25,590 nucleotides of DNA from the NCBI GenBank assembly GCA_910584865.1, contig CAJUCE010000047.1:1-25590 (forward strand). The letters are read 5' to 3'. This DNA comes from an uncultured Acetatifactor sp. GTDB lineage: Bacteria > Bacillota > Clostridia > Lachnospirales > Lachnospiraceae. Below the pieces are notes generated by a model. The model saw only the letters and a program-made list of their open reading frames with translations, was not told the origin of the DNA and made no database searches. A program made the position numbers and the translations under genes. Of the stretch, positions 8,111 through 15,809 are shown one piece after another (positions within the stretch are counted from its first letter, which is position 1; each line of letters opens with the position of its first letter).

Positions 8111-8992
8111 CTAAAATCCCACATGAAAAGCCAGGCCAGTCTGTTCCTGAAGCTTTTCAAGGAGGTCACCCTTTGCATCCGTCTTTGTCAGCACCATAAA
8201 ACAGACGGGCTCCTGCCCCAGAACCAGCAGGGCTTCCTGATTTTTGTGGACATATGCCATCTGCAAAGGAAAATCGCCCAGACTGGTCAGTTCCGGATGG
8301 TCTGAAAGGGGCTTAAAATCATCCTTTATCCGGTCAGCTATCTTTTGGAAATACTCCAGCGAAAACTCCCCAGGGAAAAAATCACTGAACAGGCAGGTTC
8401 GGTCATCGGCATGCTCACGCCATGACATCTCCTCCCATTCACGGATGGCATGGACCACCAGAAATAATCCATATCCATCCAGGCTGTGGTTAAACCGGGG
8501 TTCATGCTCCAGCTTATGAATGTTCAGGGGAGCGTGGAACAAAGGGATATTCCGCTTTTTCCAGTATTTCTGGTAAGCTGTCACAGCCTTTCGCTTTCCG
8601 TCCTCATCCCCCTCCTCACAGGCATCTGCCAGTTCATCCTCATATTCCCAGGCCATGTCTTTTGGATCATTTTCTTCCCATGCGTATAGACCACCGGAAG
8701 TTTTGCCCTTTCGTATCCCGATGATATCTCCTTCTCCGGGGGCAAGAAAAAATCCCAGATATCTTCCCTCCCAATGAAGAAGCTCCAATGGCCGCAGATA
8801 ACCGCTGGTGACTAACAGGTCTGCCATGTGCCGGTAAATATCCCGGATAGGAGATGGAAGCTTTACATGAAGCCTCTTCTCTGCCGCCAGAATTTCATCC
8901 TCTGAATAACATTTCCACTTTTTCAAGCCTTCTATATGCTTCGGGCTGATAAATTGCCGGAGTATTTTCAGTTCCTTTTCGATTGCATACAT
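8111..8992 (-). CDS. SMI1/KNR4 (SUKH) family protein
   Basis: A 293-residue cytosolic protein. The SUKH motif is ILAAEKRLHVKLPSPIRDIY near residues 34-53, followed by LRPLELLHWEGRYLGFF. The start is ATG 8992 with AGAGG 8 bases upstream; GTG 9001 is in frame but overlaps the previous stop. The previous SUKH gene ends at 8998, leaving 5 bases, so translation is probably coupled. The two products are paralogues: both share the ELLHW/EELHW block and the overall order of motifs. After its stop comes a GGCCGGCC palindrome (about 8097-8104) in the gap before the gene starting at 8011. Probable immunity protein. Confidence 0.87.
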   Translation of the reverse strand: MYAIEKELKILRQFISPKHIEGLKKWKCYSEDEILAAEKRLHVKLPSPIRDIYRHMADLLVTSGYLRPLELLHWEGRYLGFFLAPGEGDIIGIRKGKTSGGLYAWEENDPKDMAWEYEDELADACEEGDEDGKRKAVTAYQKYWKKRNIPLFHAPLNIHKLEHEPRFNHSLDGYGLFLVVHAIREWEEMSWREHADDRTCLFSDFFPGEFSLEYFQKIADRIKDDFKPLSDHPELTSLGDFPLQMAYVHKNQEALLVLGQEPVCFMVLTKTDAKGDLLEKLQEQTGLAFHVGF

Positions 8993-8997
8993 AGTTT

Positions 8998-9921
8998 TCA
9001 CCTCTTAAACAGGCCCGCTGCCCGCATTTCCTTTTCTTTTTCCTCCATCCGTTTCCTGCCCTGCCCATTCCATGACCAGAACAGCATCCCGGTTTTTTCT
9101 TCCACCCGTTCTGCAAAGGAGTAGGGAACCGGCTCCTTCGTGATCAGCCCATATTTCTGCTGGGCGCTGAAAGATAGAACCAGCAGGGTCTTCTCCGGAT
9201 TCGTATAAGCATAAACCACATAATTCTCTGGCCCTGCATTCTTTCCGGACATCTCTACCCTTAAAAGCTCTGCTTTTGACGAGATGGGAACCAGCCACTC
9301 CTCCATTCTTTGACGGACTTTCTGCAGTTCGTCCAGTTTCCTCGGCAGAGAGCAGCCGATATAAAAAGGAGACAGTTCCTCTGTCATCCGGGTCTGATGC
9401 AGCTCCCACCAATCCCTCATTACCTTATCCAGCACATGTTGGATAATAACAATATCCCAATAAAAGCATTGTTTCGAGAAATACTGATCACGTGCACTTT
9501 TTCTTATCACCTCTGATTTCGGCTTTTCATCCTGCACTTCGCCGTAAATGTTGACCCCGTTCCGCTCCCAGCTATAAACCGACGCATAGGGGTCTTTTCG
9601 GTAGATCCCACATCCCCGACGGGTTCTTTCCATGGCCTCCACCAGTAGGTACTGTCCGCTCCAGTGGAGTTCCTCCGGGCGGCAGAAATAGGTGTCTTTC
9701 TTTTCACATACATAGTCGCCCAGCACCAAATAAAGCTCTCTTAGAGGTTGTGGCAGCTTATAGTTCAGCCGCTGCTCCACTGCATCTATTTCTTCCTCCG
9801 TGTAAATCTTGCCTGCGGCCAGTTTAGGCTGCCAGCAGAACTCCTTTATCAATTCCAACTCTTCACGGATGGAGTATAATGGGCGTATTTCAAATTCAGG
9901 TTTTTCTTTTTTCAAAAACAT
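8998..9921 (-). CDS. SMI1/KNR4 (SUKH) family protein
   Basis: A 307-residue cytosolic protein. The SUKH signature is EIDAVEQRLNYKLPQPLREL then YLVLGDYV. It is a tandem paralogue of the 8111-8992 product, sharing the PEELHWSGQYL block and a conserved Tyr-Ser-Trp-Glu stretch (VYSWERNG against LYAWEEND). The start is ATG 9921, with GGGAG 9 bases upstream; an in-frame ATG at 9939 lies before that site. It ends 5 bases before the next gene. The C-terminus is extended by a charged tail (GRKRMEEKEKEMRAAG). Likely an immunity protein. Confidence 0.87.
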   Translation of the reverse strand: MFLKKEKPEFEIRPLYSIREELELIKEFCWQPKLAAGKIYTEEEIDAVEQRLNYKLPQPLRELYLVLGDYVCEKKDTYFCRPEELHWSGQYLLVEAMERTRRGCGIYRKDPYASVYSWERNGVNIYGEVQDEKPKSEVIRKSARDQYFSKQCFYWDIVIIQHVLDKVMRDWWELHQTRMTEELSPFYIGCSLPRKLDELQKVRQRMEEWLVPISSKAELLRVEMSGKNAGPENYVVYAYTNPEKTLLVLSFSAQQKYGLITKEPVPYSFAERVEEKTGMLFWSWNGQGRKRMEEKEKEMRAAGLFKR

Positions 9922-9952
9922 AGTCCAACTCTCCCTCATATATTTTTAAAGA

Positions 9953-10726
9953 TCACAAACAACCTAACAGTTTTGCAGCATATTCTTCCGGGAGGATCGC
10001 ATACTGACGATATTCTTCCTGGAGAGCCGGATACTGCTCCGGTGTAGCAGACAGCGCAGCTTTCAGCCCATTTTGAATGCGTTCTATAAACTGCCGGAAC
10101 AGCGGTGTCTGGTAAACCTGTTCCTGTGCGTTCATTACGTCTGATGCTTTATTGGATGGGAGCGGCGTATTGGTAAAATCAATAAAGGCATCCGCCAGCA
10201 TATTCAGCATTTCCTCCATTTCCGCAAAATCCACGTCCTGTTCATATTCCTCATATTCTTCAAAATCCAGCCTCCCACCGCTGATTGCAACCACTTCCAT
10301 CAAAAGAACAGAAAGCCATGTGAGTATCTGCCATTCACAGGTGCTTCCCCAGGGAATATCTATATGTTTTTCATAAAATTCCGCCTGTGCATCGGTTATT
10401 TCTTCCCCTACATTATAATTGAGGGTAGCAGCATAGAGATTATTGGCAAAATCCTGAAAATCGGACGGTGCTTTCCTGCCTTCCAGATAATCCCAAAGTA
10501 TGTCAAGAGCCTCCTGAAGAATGGCCGGAACCGTCCTGCACCTGTCTGCCAGCCCCTGGCGAATCGTATGTAAATATGGTTCCAGAATCAGAAGATTCCC
10601 CAAAAGCCGTGAATGGCTGCTGCTGTCCGCAAAAGCATCCTCAGCCATATCCTGAAAGCCCATGATCCAGTTGGCTGCCTTTGGCCCGTTCAGTGATGAA
10701 AAATCTGTATCGAGAGTGTATTTCAT
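9953..10726 (-). CDS. Unknown acidic alpha-helical protein
   Basis: A 257-residue cytosolic protein, strongly acidic in the middle (LDFEEYEEYEQDVDFAEMEE). I do not recognise the family. It starts MKYTLDTDFSSLNGPKAANW at ATG 10726, which has AAGGAGG 5 bases upstream; the frame open to 10777 runs through that site. It reads as all-helical with repeated Leu-Leu/Trp-Leu patterns. Its end is about 30 bases before the SUKH gene at 9921, so it is likely part of the same transcript. An immunity role is suggested by position only. Confidence 0.78.
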   Translation of the reverse strand: MKYTLDTDFSSLNGPKAANWIMGFQDMAEDAFADSSSHSRLLGNLLILEPYLHTIRQGLADRCRTVPAILQEALDILWDYLEGRKAPSDFQDFANNLYAATLNYNVGEEITDAQAEFYEKHIDIPWGSTCEWQILTWLSVLLMEVVAISGGRLDFEEYEEYEQDVDFAEMEEMLNMLADAFIDFTNTPLPSNKASDVMNAQEQVYQTPLFRQFIERIQNGLKAALSATPEQYPALQEEYRQYAILPEEYAAKLLGCL

Positions 10727-10787
10727 AGGTTCCTCCTTGCAATCCTTTCTTTTTCCATAAAAATTCCTCTTCGTCAAATTTGCTTTA

Positions 10788-11048
10788 TCAACTCATATGT
10801 TTATCTTGCACCCTTGCACAGTCTTTACAACGCCCTAACTCATCTAATTCCAGTTTACAAAGTGTTTTTGATAGTTCTCTGTAAATCGCTTTATTTTCAA
10901 GAGTACTGCAAAAATCACCCTGTTCTATTACAGGACTATAGCCTTTATGTCCACATATACAACAAATATTTATGTACTTTTTAGCAGATCGGTTCCAATT
11001 TTCGATATATAAAGAATAACCCCGCTTTGTATGTTTGCTATGTGACAT
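10788..11048 (-). CDS. Small protein with two CxxC zinc knuckles
   Basis: An 86-residue protein beginning MSHSKHTKRGYSLYIENWN. Two Cys-x-x-Cys pairs (residues 29-32, CCIC, and 74-77, CKDC) bracket a helical middle and look like a treble-clef or zinc-ribbon pair; extra Cys at 30, 47 and 64 and His 34 are present. The N-terminus is basic. I recall similar small proteins from Firmicutes accessory regions but no named family. The start is ATG 11048 with GGGGG 5 bases upstream. It overlaps by 11 bases the very small frame before it. Nucleic-acid binding or a structural metal site are both possible. Confidence 0.72.
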   Translation of the reverse strand: MSHSKHTKRGYSLYIENWNRSAKKYINICCICGHKGYSPVIEQGDFCSTLENKAIYRELSKTLCKLELDELGRCKDCARVQDKHMS

Positions 11049-11142
11049 CTTTTCCCCCTTGTTTCATAAGTTCAATATACGGATATGGTGGTTCTATTTC
11101 ATACTGCGCTTGAAAAGTATTAAGCTTTTTTAACACTTCCAT
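11038..11142 (-). CDS. Possible 34-residue micro-gene or remnant
   Basis: A short frame, MEVLKKLNTFQAQYEIEPPY then a tail ending MKQGGKDVT, overlaps the end of the DUF4291 gene by 23 bases and the start of the zinc-knuckle gene by 11. Its composition is protein-like and its TAG sits where a coupled upstream gene would end. There is no clear ribosome site before ATG 11142. It may be the remnant of a longer gene, a C-terminal piece or chance. Confidence 0.28.
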   Translation of the reverse strand: MEVLKKLNTFQAQYEIEPPYPYIELMKQGGKDVT

Positions 11143-11728
11143 ATGTCATATTCAGCCTGTTTCTGATTGTTTTATCTTTGACTGGATATATCCTCTCTAC
11201 TGGCAGATTTTTAGAGTTTAGTTTTCCGTTTTTTCTTTGTTCATTCCATTTTTTCACCAGCGGTGTTAAGTCCTCTATTCTGCAAATACCTGTATCTAAA
11301 AACTCTCTTAATGTATTTCTTTTTAACCCTATTTGGATTGCCGCACGATTGATTGCATTTCCATTTATATTTCGATCTGAATCCCATTGGCAGTATACTG
11401 TTGTTTCATCAAAAGCTTTTTCCCACTGTATACCGGTATAACTTTTAGAGTCCGGCGATGTCAGCACTGCTTTTTGCAGTATTTCATTAAACTTTGACTG
11501 ATATACGTCTATGGCTAAAATACATTCCTGATTTTTTTTAGTTCCCCAGTTAGAGCGATGCATGAGCCATAAAAAAGATGGCTTTATCCATGTCATGCGA
11601 TTAACATCAAAATTTTCTCCAAATGTCTGCAAAGAAATTGCTTCTTTTGCGATTATAGGATTATATGCTTGATAAACTCGAATACATTGCCTGTCATATT
11701 GTGCAAATATTTCTCTTACATATTCCAC
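11120..11728 (-). CDS. DUF4291 family protein
   Basis: A protein of about 202 residues whose motifs fit DUF4291 well: an early AQYDRQCIRVYQAYNP, then QTFGENFDVNRMTWIKPSFL followed by WLMHRSNWG, LAIDV, a QWDSDR box and a C-terminal IQIGL. The family is widespread in bacteria and its biochemical role is not something I can state from the sequence. The start is probably GTG 11728, with GAGGTG 6 bases upstream and a length close to the family norm; an ATG at 11806 would add 26 basic residues and cannot be excluded. It lies inside the immunity array, in line with its neighbours, and ends in a 23-base overlap with a very small frame. Confidence 0.82.
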   Translation of the reverse strand: MEYVREIFAQYDRQCIRVYQAYNPIIAKEAISLQTFGENFDVNRMTWIKPSFLWLMHRSNWGTKKNQECILAIDVYQSKFNEILQKAVLTSPDSKSYTGIQWEKAFDETTVYCQWDSDRNINGNAINRAAIQIGLKRNTLREFLDTGICRIEDLTPLVKKWNEQRKNGKLNSKNLPVERIYPVKDKTIRNRLNMTYGSVKKA

Positions 11729-11838
11729 ACACTTCACCTCTTTTTTTCTTTTCAACTTCCGATTTGTTAGTGCAACGATAATCGTTTTTAACGGGTAATC
11801 CTCCACAATTTTCTCAATAGACAGAAATCAGTCCGAAT

Positions 11839-12330
11839 TTAATTACTATGATTTTGGGTTATTTCTGTTAAAGACATTTGTAACTGATATACACTTTCTT
11901 TACCATTCTTATCTTTCACAGCAAGTTCAAAATAAAGGGTGTTTTCCAAATCATTTGCATCATCTATATTTATTCTCCTAATTGTACTCTCTCCCGATAT
12001 TTGTCCCAAATCACTGGAAACATTGACCGTTCCTCCTGTCATATCTACTACACTATTTGAAAGGATAATGTCCTTTTCACTACCAGACATAGTGTAAAAT
12101 GTAGTAGAGTATGATGTGATGTCATCGAAAAAATCACCAGTTACCTTTAAATCACCACCAACAAATGTTTCTTCTGTGCCATTCAGAACAATAATGCCAT
12201 TTGAAACTGCAAGCTGTTCATTCTCTCCACTGAAAGAATATATTATTAGCTGTTCCTGTTCTGCTTTTCCGCATCCAGTTAATGTCAGTATAAGTATTGC
12301 CATAAAGATTAGCACTTTCATTTTTATCAT
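11839..12330 (-). CDS. Small secreted lipoprotein, unknown
   Basis: About 163 residues. The N-terminus is a lipoprotein signal: MIKMKVLIFMAILILTLTGC, with the Cys of LTGC as the lipidation site. The mature part begins GKAEQEQ and is rich in beta-forming, Thr/Ser/Gly-rich stretches (NSVVDMTGGTVNVSSDLGQI), ending YQLQMSLTEITQNHSN. The protein should sit on the outer face of the membrane. No family is recognised. ATG 12330 and 12336 are both possible; a GGGG lies 9 bases before 12330. A perfect 14-bp palindrome lies about 50 bases upstream. Confidence 0.78.
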   Translation of the reverse strand: MIKMKVLIFMAILILTLTGCGKAEQEQLIIYSFSGENEQLAVSNGIIVLNGTEETFVGGDLKVTGDFFDDITSYSTTFYTMSGSEKDIILSNSVVDMTGGTVNVSSDLGQISGESTIRRINIDDANDLENTLYFELAVKDKNGKESVYQLQMSLTEITQNHSN

Positions 12331-12377
12331 AATCATTATCCCCGCAGATTCCTTAATACATATTCATATTTGCAATC

Positions 12378-12391
12378 GCTGAAATTTCAGC
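12378..12391. promoter_or_regulatory. Perfect palindrome upstream of the lipoprotein gene
   Basis: GCTGAAATTTCAGC is a perfect 14-bp palindrome, 48 bases before the lipoprotein start. It could be an operator for a dimeric regulator. A short TTAAGT/ACTTAG-like pair follows at about 12392-12412. No promoter boxes that I trust lie beside it. Confidence 0.3.
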
Positions 12392-12435
12392 TACTTAACA
12401 ATTCTCTAAGTTGAAATAAAATATATATTATTCAA

Positions 12436-12714
12436 TCAGTTCTTTTCTTTTTCTTCAATTTCTTTCAAGCATGTAGCTATATCCCTGCATATTTTATGCA
12501 GGCAAATGTCAACTATAAACGCAAAGATGCTCATTGATAAAAAGAACAAAAACCACGCATTATATGTTGTAAAATAGAAATCATCATCTATAAGTGACAA
12601 ATATCCGCCCTTAAATAGAAAAAAACATGAAATAACCGCAGCAATAATTCCTATTGCCAATAATATTTTCTCCATGCTTCCGCATTCCCCAAAATAATAA
12701 TAGCCTTTTTTCAT
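12436..12714 (-). CDS. Small membrane protein, two predicted spans
   Basis: A 92-residue protein with two hydrophobic stretches, KILLAIGIIAAVISCFFLFK and WFLFFLSMSIFAFIVDICL, and a highly charged cytoplasmic tail (LKEIEEKEKN). The family is unknown. AGGAGG lies 7 bases before ATG 12714 and 4 before ATG 12717. The 83-base gap upstream (12718-12800) carries a protein-like reading on the same strand (DYSVILQAGTESGIVRTARR) that has no start of its own. By place it may be a membrane immunity protein; that is inference. Confidence 0.72.
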   Translation of the reverse strand: MKKGYYYFGECGSMEKILLAIGIIAAVISCFFLFKGGYLSLIDDDFYFTTYNAWFLFFLSMSIFAFIVDICLHKICRDIATCLKEIEEKEKN

Positions 12715-12800
12715 CATGATGCCTCCTTGCTGTTCTTACAATTCCACTTTCTGTACCTGCCTGCAAAATGACAGAGTAGTCTGCATTCCATATTGCTTGC

Positions 12801-13178
12801 CTAAAAATACAAAAAGCCGTAAATAAATATAGCCGAAACAATCACTTGTGCTATCGTTAACAGACTTATTTTCCATGTTTCGGGAGTATATCCCAATACA
12901 ATTCTATTCCATATTGAAACAACCAAAAAATATATGACTAAGCAAACAACGATACCGATACCTGCCTTTAATGCACCATATTGTGCTATCTTACGCAAAA
13001 GGCATTGATAACCAAAGAATACGAACAATACTGGTGAAATTGCATGGCAGATGCCAAAAACAACGCTAAGGATTTTATACCCCGTATTTTCTATCAGGCT
13101 GCATATTACTATAAAGGCATAAAAAAGTTGAAAAAGTGTAAAGATAATTCCAAGTATAATCGCAATCCAATGTAACAT
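12801..13178 (-). CDS. Small membrane protein, four predicted spans
   Basis: A 125-residue, very hydrophobic protein starting MLHWIAIILGIIFTLFQLFY. Four spans can be seen at about residues 3-27, 36-60, 70-90 and 104-124, with few charged residues between. No family is recognised. AAGGAGG lies 9 bases upstream of ATG 13178. It is followed by another small membrane protein gene. Small multispan proteins are known as immunity partners of membrane-acting toxins, which is a possible but untested role here. Confidence 0.75.
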   Translation of the reverse strand: MLHWIAIILGIIFTLFQLFYAFIVICSLIENTGYKILSVVFGICHAISPVLFVFFGYQCLLRKIAQYGALKAGIGIVVCLVIYFLVVSIWNRIVLGYTPETWKISLLTIAQVIVSAIFIYGFLYF

Positions 13179-13282
13179 ATGGATTCTCCTCCTTACCTAA
13201 CTGATTCATTCTATAATCAGGAATTACTGATGCTTTCGTTGCCTGTACTACACGAGCAGGTAACACAATTCAAAAAACAATG

Positions 13283-13729
13283 TCATTGAAATATAATTGG
13301 CCTGTTTTCTTGAATTGCCAAATCACATAATTGAATCAACCTGTCGATTAAAAACTCACAATCAGAATCAATAAAGCATTCAAATAGATTTTAAGGTTTT
13401 ACTCCATAAAACTTAAAGATATCCTGCTTCAATTCAATTATTGATAAATCTGGTGGTTCATTTATGAATATCTGTTTTATTTCCTGCAACTCCATTTTTA
13501 AATGAACGCGCTCATCAACATTCCAGCTGCCATCGCAATCTGAATGATTTAATAAAGTAGTCATCGGTAATGAAAATTTGCTCTTACGCTTAAGAACTCT
13601 GGAAAGAAAATCTTTGTTTGTAAATTTGGAAACTAAATCCCTGAATTCTCCAAAATAACTATATAATCCAACTTCTACTCCGCAAATGTCGTCTCCATTC
13701 TGATTAAATATACATAAATATAGTCCCAT
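13283..13729 (-). pseudogene. Imm70 family immunity protein, interrupted by an in-frame TAA
   Basis: Starts MGLYLCIFNQNGDDICGVEV, followed by a YFGEFRDLV block and TTLLNHSDCDGSWNVDER. These match Imm70, an immunity family of polymorphic toxin systems with a conserved HSDCDG box. The open part stops at TAA 13391-13393 after FKFYGVKP. Read in the same frame past the stop, the sequence gives NLFECFIDSDCEFLIDRLIQ, then LCDLAIQENRPIIFQ, and ends at TGA 13285-13283. This looks like the expected Imm70 tail, so a full gene would be 148 residues with one nonsense codon at position 113. The start has AGGAGG upstream. The truncated form lacks about a quarter of the protein and is probably not functional, unless the stop is read through or is a sequence error. 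Confidence 0.77.
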
Positions 13730-13734
13730 TCTGG

Positions 13735-14218
13735 CTAATCCCTCCTAATAACCTTTACATATTTATGCCCCTTCAAAAAATCTGTTAACTCTGGACTTAA
13801 TTTGCATTTTTGAGGAATGATCAGCCGAAGAATAGCTTTTTGCTGTTCTGCTTCCTCAGCAAGATTATATATTTGATATGTCAAGTGCAGTGTTAAACAT
13901 GACTTTCCAAGTATCCAGCCATTCCCACTTTTCTTTTGATCCGGAAGGCTTCTCCTTCTTGTTTGCCAACGGGTATATTGGTCTTCCACTCTTCAACATC
14001 TCCTTTATCCAATATTTTTAATCCATATTACATTGATAGCTTTCGCCATTTATAATTTCCGCACACCCAACTACGCAAGCCAGCTCTGCAGGTTCTTTAC
14101 CGGAAAGCCTTTGATGTTTTCCAATGGCAGATCCATATCCAATGCAGGCCAAGTCCCTGCCGGTAAAAGGCCAGTGGCTGCTCCGCGCTGTATTCTTGTT
14201 TAATATGACAATCTGCAC
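13735..14218 (-). pseudogene. Decayed coding region with no clean frame
   Basis: Several minus-strand frames here have protein-like stretches that do not join into one gene. From 14218 to 14018 one frame includes LACIGYGSAIGKHQRLSG; an overlapping frame reads LPAGTWPALDMDLPLENI. Between about 14025 and 13870 a frame reads DVEEWKTNIPVGKQEGEAFR and stops. The last frame (GTG 13989 to stop 13735, 84 codons) ends QQKAILRLIIPQKCKLSPEL, then TDFLKGHKYVKVIRRD, which looks like a real C-terminus. A GGAG lies 10 bases before GTG 13989. Most likely these are the remains of one or two immunity-array genes. No family can be named. Confidence 0.4.
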
Positions 14219-14232
14219 TCCTACTGTTTTAA

Positions 14233-15714
14233 CTAATTTTCCTCCGCCTGCTCACCGCAATAGTCCAAATCATACCATTTACGCAGAATATCCACCACGT
14301 CGCCCTCGTCTTTTTCTTCCCATTCTTCGCGGTACACCTCTGCCATGTGCCCATCCATCAAATCTTTCACCACAATCATTTTGGTAAAGTCAATATCTAT
14401 CTCCCGCACAAGAACCAGTTCTCCATCCATCCAACGATAAAAAGAATGGGTTCCGCCTGCCGCCCAACTGCGGGCCCAGCCAGTCACGATTTGGCGGTCT
14501 GCGTCGAATCCAGGTGACGAAACGCTGCCTAAAGGTGCATAATATATAAACTGTGCCTGTTCTTCGTCCCAAAGCCAGTAACGCCAGTAATTTGGCTGGT
14601 TCCCCGCATGAAAGAGATAACCGAAATCCTGAAAACCATCAAAATCAGCGTCAACTACATTATGAAACTCCGGTGCAATGCCCATCATAAATTCCTCGGA
14701 AAATGTCTGGATAGGCTGCTCCATTTCCACCGGGTTCCAGACGGAAAAAGTGATGTCCCGAGCACCAAACTCATCTTTGCGTTCCTTTGCCAGCTCTGCC
14801 GTCACCAGCAGTGTTCCCAGTCTGCCGCCAGTGCTCACCAGAAATGCATCGTGGGTATCATCTACAGGCTGCTGCTGAAAAATGTCATAGATTCCACCCG
14901 GCTCGCCGTGATAGTCCAGATTGTACCATATCATTTCCGCATCCAGCCATCCGCCGGATTCCGAAGGAAAATCTTCATGGTATATCTCAGCCAGCCCACC
15001 GGCAACGCGATCCTGGATGGACATGCGGATCGTATCCCCCTGATCGATCCCATAAATATCAATCCGCCGCATACAGAGCAACTTTCCCTCTACCCATTGA
15101 TAAAAGCTATGTTCTCCTGTCCCGCCGGCGCTGCTGCGGTTGAATCCGTAAACCGTCTCTGTTTCCTCGTCCAACGTGGGTACGGAGATCTTGTCATATT
15201 CCGGAATGCTGTCAAACCGTTTGTCATATTCGTTCCAAATCCAAAGATGATCATAATAAGGCTGGTTTCCCCGTAGATAGGTGCAGGCAAAATCCATATA
15301 TCCGTCAAAATTGGCGTCTATGATGCTCCAATCCAGGAAAATATCCGTACCCGCTGTCAGGGTTTGAAGAGGTTCGTCCATGGAGTACGGGTCCCAAACA
15401 GTAAACTGTATGGTGGCGCGGCAATCCTCTGTCGGGGTTTCCTCATCCAATTCTGCCGTCACCAGCAGCGTCCCCAGTTCTCCCCCTGTATCTACCAGAA
15501 AAGCATCGTGGGTATCGTCAACGAGCTGTTCCAAAAGCACTTGTTCCGGTTTTTTTGCTGTCTCCTCAGGCAGCATATCGGGTTCTTCCGACTGAGCGGC
15601 ATACTCTGGTGTGACGGTTTCAGGATCATCTGCTCGACAGGCACAGAGGAGCAGGCATAGTGATGTTATGAGGGCTGATTGGAAAATCATCTTAAACTTT
15701 ATCATGCACACCAT
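14233..15714 (-). CDS. XAC2610-like lipoprotein with two tandem domains
   Basis: A 493-residue secreted lipoprotein: signal peptide with lipobox LLCAC (lipidated Cys 26), then an acidic linker. Two copies of the same domain follow, at about 65-275 and 284-487. Each starts VDDTHDAFLV then TGG-LGTLLVTAEL, contains an Asp-rich metal-binding-like loop (IIDANFDGYMDF at 131-142; VVDADFDGFQDF in the second), and ends Trp-Tyr-x-Leu-Asp-Tyr. DxNxDGxxD loops and overall layout resemble the XAC2610 family, known as immunity inhibitors of a type IV secretion effector in Xanthomonas; I assign this by motif only. AGGAGG lies 5 bases before ATG 15714. It should sit outside the membrane, where it could block an incoming effector. 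Confidence 0.72.
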   Translation of the reverse strand: MVCMIKFKMIFQSALITSLCLLLCACRADDPETVTPEYAAQSEEPDMLPEETAKKPEQVLLEQLVDDTHDAFLVDTGGELGTLLVTAELDEETPTEDCRATIQFTVWDPYSMDEPLQTLTAGTDIFLDWSIIDANFDGYMDFACTYLRGNQPYYDHLWIWNEYDKRFDSIPEYDKISVPTLDEETETVYGFNRSSAGGTGEHSFYQWVEGKLLCMRRIDIYGIDQGDTIRMSIQDRVAGGLAEIYHEDFPSESGGWLDAEMIWYNLDYHGEPGGIYDIFQQQPVDDTHDAFLVSTGGRLGTLLVTAELAKERKDEFGARDITFSVWNPVEMEQPIQTFSEEFMMGIAPEFHNVVDADFDGFQDFGYLFHAGNQPNYWRYWLWDEEQAQFIYYAPLGSVSSPGFDADRQIVTGWARSWAAGGTHSFYRWMDGELVLVREIDIDFTKMIVVKDLMDGHMAEVYREEWEEKDEGDVVDILRKWYDLDYCGEQAEEN

Positions 15715-15809
15715 AAATTCCTCCTGTCATCCACATCCATGAAACGCTCATCCCTGTGACACTTCCTAAAATGCCCTACAGAATACTTCTCTGTGATTCA
15801 GAGCTGGCT

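Noticed and set aside
14018..14218. A separate 66-codon gene
   Set aside because: Only a GTG directly touching GGAG could start it, and another frame over the same bases is equally protein-like. Kept as part of a decayed region.
14608..15276. A 222-codon plus-strand frame inside the XAC2610-like gene
   Set aside because: Antisense to a lipoprotein with a clear signal peptide, duplicated domains and AGGAGG site.
14836..15560. Direct DNA repeat as a mobile-element mark
   Set aside because: The repeated stretch encodes the same motif of the two protein domains, so it is explained by internal gene duplication.
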